From: an uncultured SAR86 cluster bacterium
Lineage (GTDB): Bacteria; Pseudomonadota; Gammaproteobacteria; Magnimaribacterales; AG-339-G14
Reading direction: 5' to 3'
NCBI GenBank assembly: GCA_902523885.1
Contig: CABZAV010000002.1
Coordinates: 68,923 to 132,922, forward strand
DNA: 64,000 bases
Shown here: positions 7,461 to 14,931 of the stretch, one piece after another
How positions within the stretch are numbered: the stretch's first letter is position 1
How the letters are laid out: every line of letters begins with the position of its first letter
The notes under the pieces: generated by a model
Told to the model about the DNA's origin: nothing
Database searches by the model: none
Seen by the model: only the letters and a program-made list of their open reading frames with translations
Program-made: the position numbers and the translations under genes

Positions 7461-10025
7461 TTATAAGTTTATTTCAATCCCAAAAGAGAAAATTCTACCT
7501 CTAGGATCTATTTGTCTTGGATCATAACTAAACTCAGGCTGATTATTGACTTTCGGTGCGTCTTCGTCGGTTAAATTTAGAATTGAAAAATTTAAGTTGT
7601 AGTCAAAATTGTTTGTTTTGAAGCTGCGCTGATAACCCAGATCATACATCAGAGAAGAATCTACTTTATTGGTATATCCTCCAACAGAAATTGCTCTTGT
7701 AAGCAATTTTTTATGGTTATCGTAACCACTTACGTATCGGGCATTGAAAGTATATTTGTTAAGATTTTTTTCAATTAAGGCAAATAAATTCACTTTGTAT
7801 TCAGGAAGAGAATATCCATCGATATCATTATTAAATCTGCCAGCCCTCTCTATTGAAGAACCTCCTTGGGTAGTTTCGTACTTCAATAAATAGGTACCAT
7901 TTATCTTGTAATCAAACTGTCCAAAACTACTATCGTATTTTCCAGATTCAAAAGAAAAATCTATACCAGATAAATCAGTTTTTTCTTCATTTATATAACT
8001 TACATTAGCTGCAAAAAGGACACCTGACGAATCATAAGTAAAAATTGGATTATTAGAATTTGCATCATAGAGAGTTTTCGCACTTTCAACTGTCAATCGA
8101 TCTTTGTAATCTATTTGCCAATAATCTAGAGAAATTTTCCTATCCTCATATATATAAATAATTCCAAAATTTGAATTTGTTGATGATTGAGGTTTTAGAT
8201 CTGGATCTCCTACCTTAGAAACTCGAATAAAAATTCCTGATACGTTACCCAAAGATGTATTTGCAGAATACAACTGACCCAATGAAGGCATAGCGAAAGA
8301 AGTTCCCAGCGAGCCCCTTAATATTAAATTATTATTTACATATTTTTTTAGAGATATTTTTGGATCAAATGAAGATTCATCACCAATTTTTTCAAACCTT
8401 GCTGAAATTTTTAAATCTAAATCATTACTTATCTGAGGATAAAATTCGGAAAAAACTGCATATTTTTCTCTGTCGGAATTAACATTTGATCCGCCTCCTA
8501 AAAATAATAAATCTGCAGATTTCGTCATTTTGCCATTCGCATCAAATTCAACTCTTGCTAAGTCATTCCAAGTTACATCAAGACTTTCTGAACCAGCTTG
8601 AAAGCCTACAACATAATTAGAATCATTTATTTGACCCTCGTAAAGAAGATCAAAAATAGATAATTTTGCCTGATGGACCGAATCTTCACTGCCTAAAATA
8701 TAGTTTTTTAATGTTTCTGAATTTTGAGAAGAATCAAAGATATTCCATGTCAAATCATTATTTGGACCTCCAGTATTATTCAAAGCATCTATCAACCTTG
8801 AATTAATAGTATCCGGACGACTCATTGAATTTTCATGCTCACTATGAGTGAATGCTAATTTCATTTTATCGCTTTTATTTAAATCGATATCAAAATTAGT
8901 TGAAAAATGGAATTGATCTATTTCCTTTGGCGACAGTGGAGAAGGAGATGAAGCGCCCAAAGGTCTGCCATTCCATTTTACGGGATTGTTGAATGGGCTG
9001 CCTGCTTTTCCTACTGCTATTACTGGAAACGACAGTGCTGGATAAGATGGAGATTGGGGATTATCATTTACGTCTACGCTTGAAAAAATAAGAGTTGAAG
9101 AGAAACTAAACTTCTCTAAGGATTGATTAGCATTTAGATAAATTTTTTCGTGATCCTCATCATTTGTAATATTAAACCTGTCTCCATATAAAAATCCACA
9201 ATATAATTTTTCATAAGCTAAGTAATCAGGAATACCTCCGTTTTGAAGACAGTTAGCATCCTGAATGACATCTCCAGATGAATAAACATTGCCGGCATAA
9301 GCACCTGTACCAGTCGTGTCATCCACTGTGGCTTCAAAGCTATTTCCAAACATGCTTACTCCTAACTCAGAGATACCTTCTATTTTTTTTGAGGGCAAAC
9401 TAGATCTATCCAAAATTTCTAAACCTAAAACAAAATTAACATCGTTCAAACTGTTTCCGTATAGAAACTCTAATTTCCTTTCATTTTGTCCGTAATGTTG
9501 CGTCTTTTGGTTTGCAAGTTTTAACTTTCCTCCATTAAAATTTTTATAAGTTAAGAAATTTACCACTCCAGCAATAGCGTCTGAGCCGTATAAAGAAGTT
9601 GCTCCTTCTTTTAAGATTTCAATTCGCTCAACAGCAATTTGAGGAATTAAATTTATATCTACATAGCTATCTCCACTTTCCGCAGGCAATCCGGCTAATG
9701 TATTTCTCTTAGAATTAATCATTACTAAAGTCGCTGATAAATTTAAACCCCTTAGATTTATATTAGCCATTCCTTGATCCGTTCCTTCTAATGAGTCGCT
9801 TTGGAAATGGGAACCTGATGAGGTATGAATATATTTGCCAATTTCTGCTAAAGAAGAAATATTTAAGTTTTCTATTTCAGCCGCAGATAAAACATCTACC
9901 GGGGAAGATTCAATAGTTCTGTCTTCCAAATAAGAACCCGTAACCACAAGCTCTTCATCCGCTGAGGTTAGAATTTGAGCAGTTGAAACTAAACCAACAA
10001 TTAGTAAAGAATTTAAAAATCTCAT
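7461..10025 (-). CDS. TonB-dependent outer-membrane receptor
   Basis: A 22-strand barrel receptor of about 854 residues that imports a bulky nutrient across the outer membrane with TonB energy. I start at the ATG at 10023-10025 because it yields a signal peptide (MRFLNSLLIVGLVSTAQILTS) followed at once by a TonB-box-like DEELVVTGSYL. A longer frame upstream reads through promoter-like DNA. The plug domain shows the signature QIAVERIEILKEGATSLYG and SDAIAGVVNFLTYKN, and the barrel ends in the usual aromatic-rich strand (IFSFGIEINL). The many extracellular loop residues are Asn/Ser/Gly rich. The ligand cannot be read from sequence; the adjacent MATE gene gives no hint. A possible minus-strand promoter (TTGTCA at 10088-10093, TATACA at 10064-10069, 18-base spacer) lies upstream. 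Confidence 0.92.
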   Translation of the reverse strand: MRFLNSLLIVGLVSTAQILTSADEELVVTGSYLEDRTIESSPVDVLSAAEIENLNISSLAEIGKYIHTSSGSHFQSDSLEGTDQGMANINLRGLNLSATLVMINSKRNTLAGLPAESGDSYVDINLIPQIAVERIEILKEGATSLYGSDAIAGVVNFLTYKNFNGGKLKLANQKTQHYGQNERKLEFLYGNSLNDVNFVLGLEILDRSSLPSKKIEGISELGVSMFGNSFEATVDDTTGTGAYAGNVYSSGDVIQDANCLQNGGIPDYLAYEKLYCGFLYGDRFNITNDEDHEKIYLNANQSLEKFSFSSTLIFSSVDVNDNPQSPSYPALSFPVIAVGKAGSPFNNPVKWNGRPLGASSPSPLSPKEIDQFHFSTNFDIDLNKSDKMKLAFTHSEHENSMSRPDTINSRLIDALNNTGGPNNDLTWNIFDSSQNSETLKNYILGSEDSVHQAKLSIFDLLYEGQINDSNYVVGFQAGSESLDVTWNDLARVEFDANGKMTKSADLLFLGGGSNVNSDREKYAVFSEFYPQISNDLDLKISARFEKIGDESSFDPKISLKKYVNNNLILRGSLGTSFAMPSLGQLYSANTSLGNVSGIFIRVSKVGDPDLKPQSSTNSNFGIIYIYEDRKISLDYWQIDYKDRLTVESAKTLYDANSNNPIFTYDSSGVLFAANVSYINEEKTDLSGIDFSFESGKYDSSFGQFDYKINGTYLLKYETTQGGSSIERAGRFNNDIDGYSLPEYKVNLFALIEKNLNKYTFNARYVSGYDNHKKLLTRAISVGGYTNKVDSSLMYDLGYQRSFKTNNFDYNLNFSILNLTDEDAPKVNNQPEFSYDPRQIDPRGRIFSFGIEINL

Positions 10026-10127
10026 GAAGAAAGGATTATATCTTCTTTGAAGTCTATATCTAGTGTATATGTCGATAAGTTCTTTATTGACAATTAAACA
10101 AACAAATGAGTATTTTTTAAAAAAAAC

Positions 10128-10156
10128 TTGCAAAAAAAGTCCCTTAACTCTATAAT
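10128..10156 (+). promoter_or_regulatory. Sigma-70 promoter of the riboswitch / small peptide unit
   Basis: TTGCAA at 10128-10133 and a perfect TATAAT at 10151-10156 are separated by 17 bases, the optimal spacing. Transcription would begin around 10163, immediately before the first conserved base of the glutamine aptamer, which supports the assignment. Confidence 0.8.
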
Positions 10157-10164
10157 TGCACAGT

Positions 10165-10298
10165 AATCGTTCATTCCCTGCATCATTTTAATGCAAGGAA
10201 CGGAAGTAGGAAGATAGGAAAACCTCTTTCTTTTTATAAAGAAAGGCAAGCAAGTACCGATGAGGGAACGAGACCGAATATCTAACGAAGGAACGCGT
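10165..10298 (+). ncRNA. Glutamine riboswitch (glnA / Downstream-peptide aptamer class)
   Basis: The leader holds the conserved blocks of the glutamine aptamer in order: ATCGTTCA at 10166-10173, CGGAAGTAGG at 10201-10210 and CGAAGGAACGCG at 10286-10297. P1 is CGTTC (10168-10172) with GAACG (10291-10295). P2 is 10174-10183 with 10191-10200, ten pairs with one mismatch. An 8-bp stem, CTTTCTTT (10226-10233) with AAAGAAAG (10238-10245), fills part of the P3 region, which at 75 bases is much longer than the compact forms I know. GGAACG occurs three times (10197, 10265, 10290), so P1 has competing partners. No T-run terminator stands between the aptamer and the ATG at 10360, so control of translation is likelier than termination. 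Covariance search was not possible here. Confidence 0.82.
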
Positions 10299-10309
10299 TG
10301 AGAAGGGTG

Positions 10310-10325
10310 TGCATCTTAGGATGCA
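10310..10325 (+). promoter_or_regulatory. Leader hairpin between the aptamer and the peptide start
   Basis: TGCATC at 10310-10315 pairs perfectly with GATGCA at 10320-10325 around the loop TTAG. It lies between the aptamer and the ribosome binding site TGGAGG (10348-10353) and may be part of the expression platform. No U-run follows, so it is not a terminator. Confidence 0.5.
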
Positions 10326-10359
10326 TGTACGAAATCGAAACGAAAACTGGAGGCACGAT

Positions 10360-10524
10360 ATGACTACTTACAGAGGTATCAAAGTTACTCCTGAAAATAT
10401 CGCTAGAGATAAAAAATCTCCAAAAGCTGGTATTTACAGAGGTATAAAGCACGATGCTGTTAAAAGTGAAAAGTCTAACACGTCAGGTAAAGGAATTTAC
10501 CGTGGTGTTAAACACGTAGCTTAA
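10360..10524 (+). CDS. Small basic YRG-repeat protein, DUF4278-like (possible PII-binding peptide)
   Basis: A 54-residue protein whose start is fixed by a ribosome binding site TGGAGG six bases before the ATG at 10360. A frame open from 10309 would begin inside the leader and is rejected. It has three copies of an Y-R-G-(I/V)-K motif: TYRGIK (3-8), IYRGIKH (25-31) and IYRGVKH (46-52), 22 and 21 residues apart. Lysine and arginine (13) far exceed acidic residues (4). The YRGV pattern is that of DUF4278. From memory, the cyanobacterial DUF4278 protein PirA binds PII and tunes arginine synthesis. The glutamine riboswitch upstream and glnK-amtB downstream fit such a role, but binding here is inference. 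A nucleic-acid-binding role is also possible given the charge. Confidence 0.8.
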   Translation: MTTYRGIKVTPENIARDKKSPKAGIYRGIKHDAVKSEKSNTSGKGIYRGVKHVA

Positions 10525-10538
10525 TTATTAATGGCTTG

Positions 10539-10566
10539 AAAAAGGGAGACTGTGTCTCCCTTTTTT
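10539..10566 (+). terminator. Intrinsic terminator of the small peptide gene
   Basis: Five A, GGGAGAC (10544-10550), loop TGT, GTCTCCC (10554-10560) and six T, beginning 15 bases after the stop codon. The flanking A tract makes it usable from both sides. Confidence 0.9.
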
Positions 10567-10570
10567 AAAG

Positions 10571-10601
10571 AAAAAAGGCAGATCTTTCGATCTGCCTTTT
10601 T
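10571..10601 (-). terminator. Intrinsic terminator of glnK-amtB
   Basis: On the minus strand, GGCAGATC and GATCTGCC (10577-10584 and 10589-10596) form a perfect 8-bp stem with a four-base loop, followed by a T run (A tract at 10571-10576 on the plus strand). It starts about 20 bases past the amtB stop. With the neighbouring hairpin it insulates the two convergent units. Confidence 0.9.
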
Positions 10602-10617
10602 ATTAGGGGGGAGAATT

Positions 10618-11844
10618 TTACTCTGAAAACTCTGGGTAAGCTGAAACTCCAACTTCTGAAGCATCCATACCTTCCATTTCGTCTTCCATTGTAGGACGAA
10701 GCCCCATGATGGCTTTAATGACGAGAAGAGTTGCTCCTGCAGTTATAAAAGTCCAAAGGAATATTGAGACAGCTCCGATTGCTTGTGTGCCAAATGCACC
10801 AGCTCCAGATAAAGGAGTTGCCATTATTCCCCAAACACCTACCGTACCGTGAGCAGATATTGCCCCGACTGGGTCATCTACTTTAAGTACTGAGTCAAAG
10901 AATACGACTGAAAAATATACAATTACACCACCGATCAGACCAATAATAGTGGCAAGTCCGCCAGAGGGAGTGTCAGGAGCAGCTGTAATTGCAACTAAAC
11001 CTGCAATCGCTCCGTTAATTCCCATAGTAACATCCATTTTTCCTGTTAATATTTTTGAAATGATAATTGCTCCTAAAACACCACCAGCAGCTGCTGCATT
11101 TGTGTTAAGGAAAACTTGGGCTACAGCATTAGCATTGTCCACAGTGTGAACAGCTAATTGAGAACCACCATTGAATCCAAACCAACCCAACCAAAGAATA
11201 AAAGCACCTAAGGCAGCGATTGGAATGTTTGACCCTCTCATGACAGTAACTGATCCATCTGAACCATATTTACCTGATCTGGCTCCAAGTATTAAAACAG
11301 CTGCTAGTGCGGCCGAAGCTCCACATAAGTGAACTACTCCAGATCCCGCAAAGTCGGTATAGCCGATAGCGTCTAACCAACCACCACCCCATTTCCAATA
11401 ACCTTGAACAGGGTAGATAAATCCAGTCATAACAACTGCGAATAAAAAAAACGGTACTAGTCTCATTCTTTCAGCTACAGCTCCAGAAACAATTGACATT
11501 GCAGTAGCAACGAAAACAACCTGGAAAAAGAAATCAGCAGCATCGGAATAACCCAAATCATAGTTTGCAGTTAAACCAGCTAAGCTAATACCCCAAGTAG
11601 TACCCATACCTGGCAAGTATGCGTTAATAACATCATCACCTGGGTACATTAAATAAAAACCACATGCCAAATACATTACGCATGCAATTGAATATAGACC
11701 TAAATTTTTGGTTACAATTTCTGAAACGTTTTTAGAACGTACAAGTCCAGCTTCCAACATTGTGAAACCAGCTGCCATCCACATAACAAAAGCCCCAGAA
11801 AGTACTAAATAAAATGTATTTAGTGCAAATTCCATCTCAGTCAT
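10618..11844 (-). CDS. amtB: Ammonium transporter
   Basis: An inner-membrane Amt channel of 408 residues that takes up ammonium. Eleven hydrophobic helices are visible. The twin pore histidines are His172 (GSGVVHLCGASAA) and His332 (GAISAHGTVGVWG). The phenylalanine-gate and signature region SGAVAERMRL follows at 120-129, and the cytosolic tail LRPTMEDEMEGMDASEVGV keeps the conserved residues through which GlnK plugs the pore. Its start overlaps the end of glnK by 8 bases, so the pair is translationally coupled, as in most bacteria. The N-terminus has no clear cleavable signal peptide. Two terminators separate it from the convergent riboswitch-peptide unit. Confidence 0.97.
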   Translation of the reverse strand: MTEMEFALNTFYLVLSGAFVMWMAAGFTMLEAGLVRSKNVSEIVTKNLGLYSIACVMYLACGFYLMYPGDDVINAYLPGMGTTWGISLAGLTANYDLGYSDAADFFFQVVFVATAMSIVSGAVAERMRLVPFFLFAVVMTGFIYPVQGYWKWGGGWLDAIGYTDFAGSGVVHLCGASAALAAVLILGARSGKYGSDGSVTVMRGSNIPIAALGAFILWLGWFGFNGGSQLAVHTVDNANAVAQVFLNTNAAAAGGVLGAIIISKILTGKMDVTMGINGAIAGLVAITAAPDTPSGGLATIIGLIGGVIVYFSVVFFDSVLKVDDPVGAISAHGTVGVWGIMATPLSGAGAFGTQAIGAVSIFLWTFITAGATLLVIKAIMGLRPTMEDEMEGMDASEVGVSAYPEFSE

Positions 11845-12193
11845 TATTTTTCTCCATTATTGCATCTTCGCCAGATTCTCCAGTTCGGATGCGGATTACA
11901 TCTGAAAGTTCGTTGACGAAGATTTTTCCATCACCTATTGATCCGGTGTTAGCCACGTCACGAACAGCCTGAATGATGTTAGGAACATCATCATCTTTGC
12001 ACGCTACCATTAGCATGCCCTTTGGATTAGTATCAGTTACGTATTGTGAACCTCTATAAGAACTAGTATGTCCTCTGGAAGCACCAAAACCTCTAACGTC
12101 AAATAAAGTTGCTCCACCAATATTTATTGCAGCTAAAGCGCTTTTCACGACTTCCACTTTTGATGGTCTAACAACAATATAAACAAGCTTCAC
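11837..12193 (-). CDS. glnK: Nitrogen regulatory protein PII (GlnK)
   Basis: A 118-residue trimeric signal protein that senses ATP/ADP and 2-oxoglutarate and controls AmtB. It aligns without gaps to enteric PII in the N-terminal half. The T-loop reads GHTSSYRGSQYVTD, keeping Tyr46 and Tyr51, the uridylylation site of proteobacterial PII. The C-terminal signature TGSIGDGKIFV and the IRIRTGESGEDA block are intact. Position 50 is Gln rather than the usual Glu. It starts with GTG, supported by GGAGG five bases upstream. That ribosome binding site lies in a hairpin (12198-12222). No sigma-54 promoter could be seen upstream. Gene order glnK-amtB defines it as GlnK rather than GlnB. Confidence 0.96.
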   Translation of the reverse strand: MKLVYIVVRPSKVEVVKSALAAINIGGATLFDVRGFGASRGHTSSYRGSQYVTDTNPKGMLMVACKDDDVPNIIQAVRDVANTGSIGDGKIFVNELSDVIRIRTGESGEDAIMEKNND

Positions 12194-12197
12194 AAAT

Positions 12198-12222
12198 CCT
12201 CCGAAAAATCATTTTACAGAGG
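12198..12222 (-). promoter_or_regulatory. Hairpin covering the glnK ribosome binding site
   Basis: On the minus strand CCTCTG pairs with CGGAGG (one G-U pair), and the interior AAAA and TTTT also pair around a TGA loop. The 3' arm contains the GGAGG Shine-Dalgarno of glnK. This could lower translation until opened by ribosome binding, temperature or a factor. It is a structural observation only. Confidence 0.45.
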
Positions 12223-12339
12223 CCGTTTTTCCCTTTTTTTTAATTGATAATTCAAAATAAAATTAGATTTGCCTTAAATATGGGCATTTTTATTAAAAAA
12301 CTTTATTTTTGTGCTCTAAAACCGATCTTAGAACGAAAA

Positions 12340-12414
12340 TGGCGTCCCCTAGGGGGATCGAACCCCTGTTGCCGAGATGAAAACCCGGTGTCCTAACCGC
12401 TAGACGAAGGGGAC
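12340..12414 (-). tRNA. tRNA-Glu (anticodon TTC)
   Basis: The minus strand gives a full cloverleaf: acceptor GTCCCCT with AGGGGAC, D arm GTCTAGCGGTTAGGAC, anticodon loop with TTC inside GTTTTCATC, T arm AGGGGTTCGATCCCCCT, and an encoded CCA. It is 75 bases long. Confidence 0.98.
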
Positions 12415-12429
12415 TCAAACAGAAAAGGG

Positions 12430-12457
12430 ATTGTATCAGAATGATTTTATTTGTTAA
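12430..12457 (-). promoter_or_regulatory. Probable promoter of tRNA-Glu
   Basis: Read on the minus strand, TTAACA (12452-12457) and TACAAT (12430-12435) are 16 bases apart. The start point would lie about eight bases before the mature 5' end of the tRNA. The -35 box overlaps the last bases around the trmJ stop codon. Confidence 0.5.
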
Positions 12458-13193
12458 GCGCCTCTTGAATCTTACTTAAAAAACCTCTGAGGATTCCAAC
12501 CTCTAATTTATCTGGTCTAGCTTTCTTAAGTAACCTCTTGATTCTAGCTTTAACTTGTCTAGAACTATTCTGATCGTAAAAATTTAAATCTAACAGTACT
12601 TTATCTATATGCTCGAGCAAAAACTCATCATCCTTATTCGTACTTTTTGGAACATCATCTTTAATAAGTTTTTTAGAGCTCCCCAAAAGCATATTCCTCA
12701 ACTCGTAGGAAATAATTTGAACTGCGTGTGATAAATTAAGAGAGGAGTATTCTTCACTAGAAGGAATTTTCAAATGCAAATGGCATCTTTGCAATTCTTC
12801 ATTAGTTAATCCACTTTTTTCTCTACCAAATAAAATAGAAATTTTACTATCCATTTTTAAATTTAAATTTTCTTTGATAATTTCATTTATAAAAACTGTG
12901 GGCCAAGGAATAGTCCTATCTCTGGCACTGGTGCCTAAAACTATAGTTTTTTCGGCTAAAGCATCATCCAGATTCGAATAGATTTTTACGTCATCTAAGA
13001 TATCACCCGCTCCTTTAGCTCTATAGAAAGCTTCATCTGATGGAAAATTACTTGGGTTGACTAAACCCAATTTTCCGAAACCCATATTTTTTATTGCTCT
13101 TGCACAAGCACCGATATTTCCCGGATGAGAAGTTTCAATAAGAAGAAATTCAACATCGTAATTATTTTTTAAGATTAAATCAGTTTCAGACAT
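12447..13193 (-). CDS. trmJ: tRNA (cytidine/uridine-2'-O-)-methyltransferase TrmJ
   Basis: A SPOUT-class enzyme that methylates the 2'-O of residue 32 in the anticodon loop of several tRNAs. The N-terminal signature FLLIETSHPGNIGACARA and MGFGKLGLVNP is typical. The knotted SAM site is seen in KISILFGREKSGLTNEEL and in LNLSHAVQIISYELRNM. The 248 residues include a C-terminal helical region (about 170-248) that TrmJ has and shorter TrmH relatives lack. It is divergent from suhB with 31 bases between starts; the same divergent pair occurs in enterobacteria, which supports the name. Confidence 0.9.
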   Translation of the reverse strand: MSETDLILKNNYDVEFLLIETSHPGNIGACARAIKNMGFGKLGLVNPSNFPSDEAFYRAKGAGDILDDVKIYSNLDDALAEKTIVLGTSARDRTIPWPTVFINEIIKENLNLKMDSKISILFGREKSGLTNEELQRCHLHLKIPSSEEYSSLNLSHAVQIISYELRNMLLGSSKKLIKDDVPKSTNKDDEFLLEHIDKVLLDLNFYDQNSSRQVKARIKRLLKKARPDKLEVGILRGFLSKIQEALNK

Positions 13194-13224
13194 TGCAATA
13201 GTTTACAATTGTTTCTCAAAAATT

Positions 13225-14019
13225 ATGGAACCAAAAATAAATATAGCTCTCAAAGCAGCTCGACTTGCTGGAAAAGAAATAAGTAAATTCTCAAGAAGAA
13301 AAGATAAGATAAAAATTTCCGAAAAAGGGCCAACTGATTTTGTGACTCAAGTAGATCAAATTGCTGAGAAGATAATTATTGAAACGATTAAACTATCTTT
13401 TCCAGATAGCGCTTTTGAAGGAGAAGAATTAGGTAAATCTGGCAAAGAAGATGCCAAGCTTTTATGGGTCATTGATCCTCTAGACGGCACAACAAATTTT
13501 ATTCATGGTTTTCCTTATTATTCAGTTTCCATTGCGTGCTACGAGGATGGAATATTAGAACACGGTGTAGTTTATGACATAACGAGAGACGATGAATATT
13601 ATGCATCAAGAGGCAAGGGAGCATATTTGAATCAATCAAGAACAAGAGTTGCAAGCCTTCCTAGTTTAAGAAATTCTTTGATATGTAACTCTTTCCATTA
13701 TTCTGAAGAATTAGTTCCTAAAATGGATCAAATGAAAGTTATCAGAAATTTATATTCACAAAATTTAACCTTAAGAAGAACAGGCTCAACAGCAATTGAT
13801 TTGGCCTATGTCGCTTCGGGAAAATTAGACGCTTTTCTTGGATACGGAATGAAACACTGGGATTTTGCTGCGGGTGCCCTTCTAGTCAAAGAATCGGGTG
13901 GTTTTGTTACGGATCTATTAGGTAAGGAAAAAATTGATACAAGTCATCATATTATTGCGGCAAATAAAAAATGCAACGAAATAATTCTAAGTGACGTTTT
14001 AAAAGACTGTTTTAACTAA
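13225..14019 (+). CDS. suhB: Inositol-1-monophosphatase family protein SuhB
   Basis: A magnesium-dependent phosphatase of 264 residues that hydrolyses inositol monophosphates; in E. coli SuhB also joins the rRNA antitermination complex. Metal-binding motifs are FEGEELG (Glu67), WVIDPLDGTTNFIHGFP (Asp84 and Asp87) and HWDFAAGALLVKESGG near 212. The substrate block RRTGSTAIDLAYVASGKLDAF is complete. Its stop codon abuts the stop of the convergent secF with no gap. The divergent trmJ and nearby sec genes are the usual gammaproteobacterial company. Confidence 0.93.
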   Translation: MEPKINIALKAARLAGKEISKFSRRKDKIKISEKGPTDFVTQVDQIAEKIIIETIKLSFPDSAFEGEELGKSGKEDAKLLWVIDPLDGTTNFIHGFPYYSVSIACYEDGILEHGVVYDITRDDEYYASRGKGAYLNQSRTRVASLPSLRNSLICNSFHYSEELVPKMDQMKVIRNLYSQNLTLRRTGSTAIDLAYVASGKLDAFLGYGMKHWDFAAGALLVKESGGFVTDLLGKEKIDTSHHIIAANKKCNEIILSDVLKDCFN

Positions 14020-14931
14020 TTAAGGCATTCCATCGTCTAAGACTTCGGTTTTTCTTATCATCAAATCCTCCGAAGTAACTTTCAGACTCAATAAAGTGTT
14101 ACATACAATATAAATTGAAGAATAGGTTCCAGAGATAACTCCGACTATCAAGGCAATAGAAAAATTACTTATAGTTTCTCCACCAAAAATTAGAAGCGCA
14201 ATCAAAACCAATAAAGTAGTCAGGGAGGTTATTAAAGTCCTACCTATCATTTGGCTTAGAGACCTATTGATAGCAATTTCTGAATCAGACCTTCTCTTTT
14301 TTCTAAAGTTTTCTCTGACTCTGTCTGAAACAACTATGGTGTCGTTAAGAGAGTATCCAATTACAGCCAAGATTGCTGCTAAAACTGACAAATCAAAATC
14401 TAAAGAGAAAAATGAAAAAAATCCAAGCACAATCACAACATCGTGCACCAATGCCAAAAGTGCTCCGAGAGCAAATTTATACTGAAATCTAAACATGATA
14501 TAAACCATCATCACTGCCAGTGCAGCCAGCAAGCCTAAGCCCCCCTGATCTCTTAATTCCGAACCAACCTGAGGTCCGACAAATTCTTGTCTTCTCACTT
14601 CGAAATCAAAATCTTGTTTTAAATTTTGAATTAATACATCTTCATCTATGGAATTATCTCCTCCAGGCACTTTTATGCTTATGTCTCTGTTAGAGCCAAA
14701 ATAATTTACTTGGAAGTCGTTGAGATTCATCGATTGTAAAAGTCCTCTAATCTCTTCTAGAGAATCAATGTCTTCAGTTAATCTTATTTCGATTAATGAG
14801 CCGCCAGTAAAATCAAGTCCGAAATTCAATTTATTTACAAATAAGGAATAAATAGAAATGACAATTAAAATTATCGACAAAATTGTCGTTTGCCTTCTAA
14901 TTTTCATAAAGCCTATATTAGTCAAATCCAT
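14020..14931 (-). CDS. secF: Protein translocase subunit SecF
   Basis: An inner-membrane subunit of 303 residues that works with SecD and YajC to pull secreted proteins through SecYEG using the proton gradient. Six helices are visible. The N-terminal block NKLNFGLDFTGGSLIEIRL is a SecF hallmark, and the RND-like membrane motifs VGPQVGSELRDQGG, GYSLNDTIVVSDRVREN and the RTLITSLTTLLVLIALLIFGG segment are all present. It overlaps secD by 10 bases, so translation is coupled. It ends back to back with suhB. Confidence 0.97.
   Translation of the reverse strand: MDLTNIGFMKIRRQTTILSIILIVISIYSLFVNKLNFGLDFTGGSLIEIRLTEDIDSLEEIRGLLQSMNLNDFQVNYFGSNRDISIKVPGGDNSIDEDVLIQNLKQDFDFEVRRQEFVGPQVGSELRDQGGLGLLAALAVMMVYIMFRFQYKFALGALLALVHDVVIVLGFFSFFSLDFDLSVLAAILAVIGYSLNDTIVVSDRVRENFRKKRRSDSEIAINRSLSQMIGRTLITSLTTLLVLIALLIFGGETISNFSIALIVGVISGTYSSIYIVCNTLLSLKVTSEDLMIRKTEVLDDGMP

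Noticed and set aside
10026-10133. N-terminal extension of the TonB-dependent receptor frame (36 more codons).
   Set aside because: The extension has no homology and would hide the signal peptide; the ATG at 10025 gives a perfect export signal followed by a TonB box.
10309-10359. Seventeen extra codons before the YRG-repeat peptide.
   Set aside because: They lie in the structured leader; the strong ribosome binding site at 10348-10353 points to the ATG at 10360.
5179-10616. GGGGGAGAAT at 5179-5188 and again at 10607-10616, each near a terminator.
   Set aside because: Only two copies, not complementary to each other, with no conserved surroundings; probably chance.
12223-12339. Sigma-54 promoter before glnK.
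   Set aside because: No GG-N10-GC pair in proper context (TGGCAC...TTGC) could be found on the minus strand.
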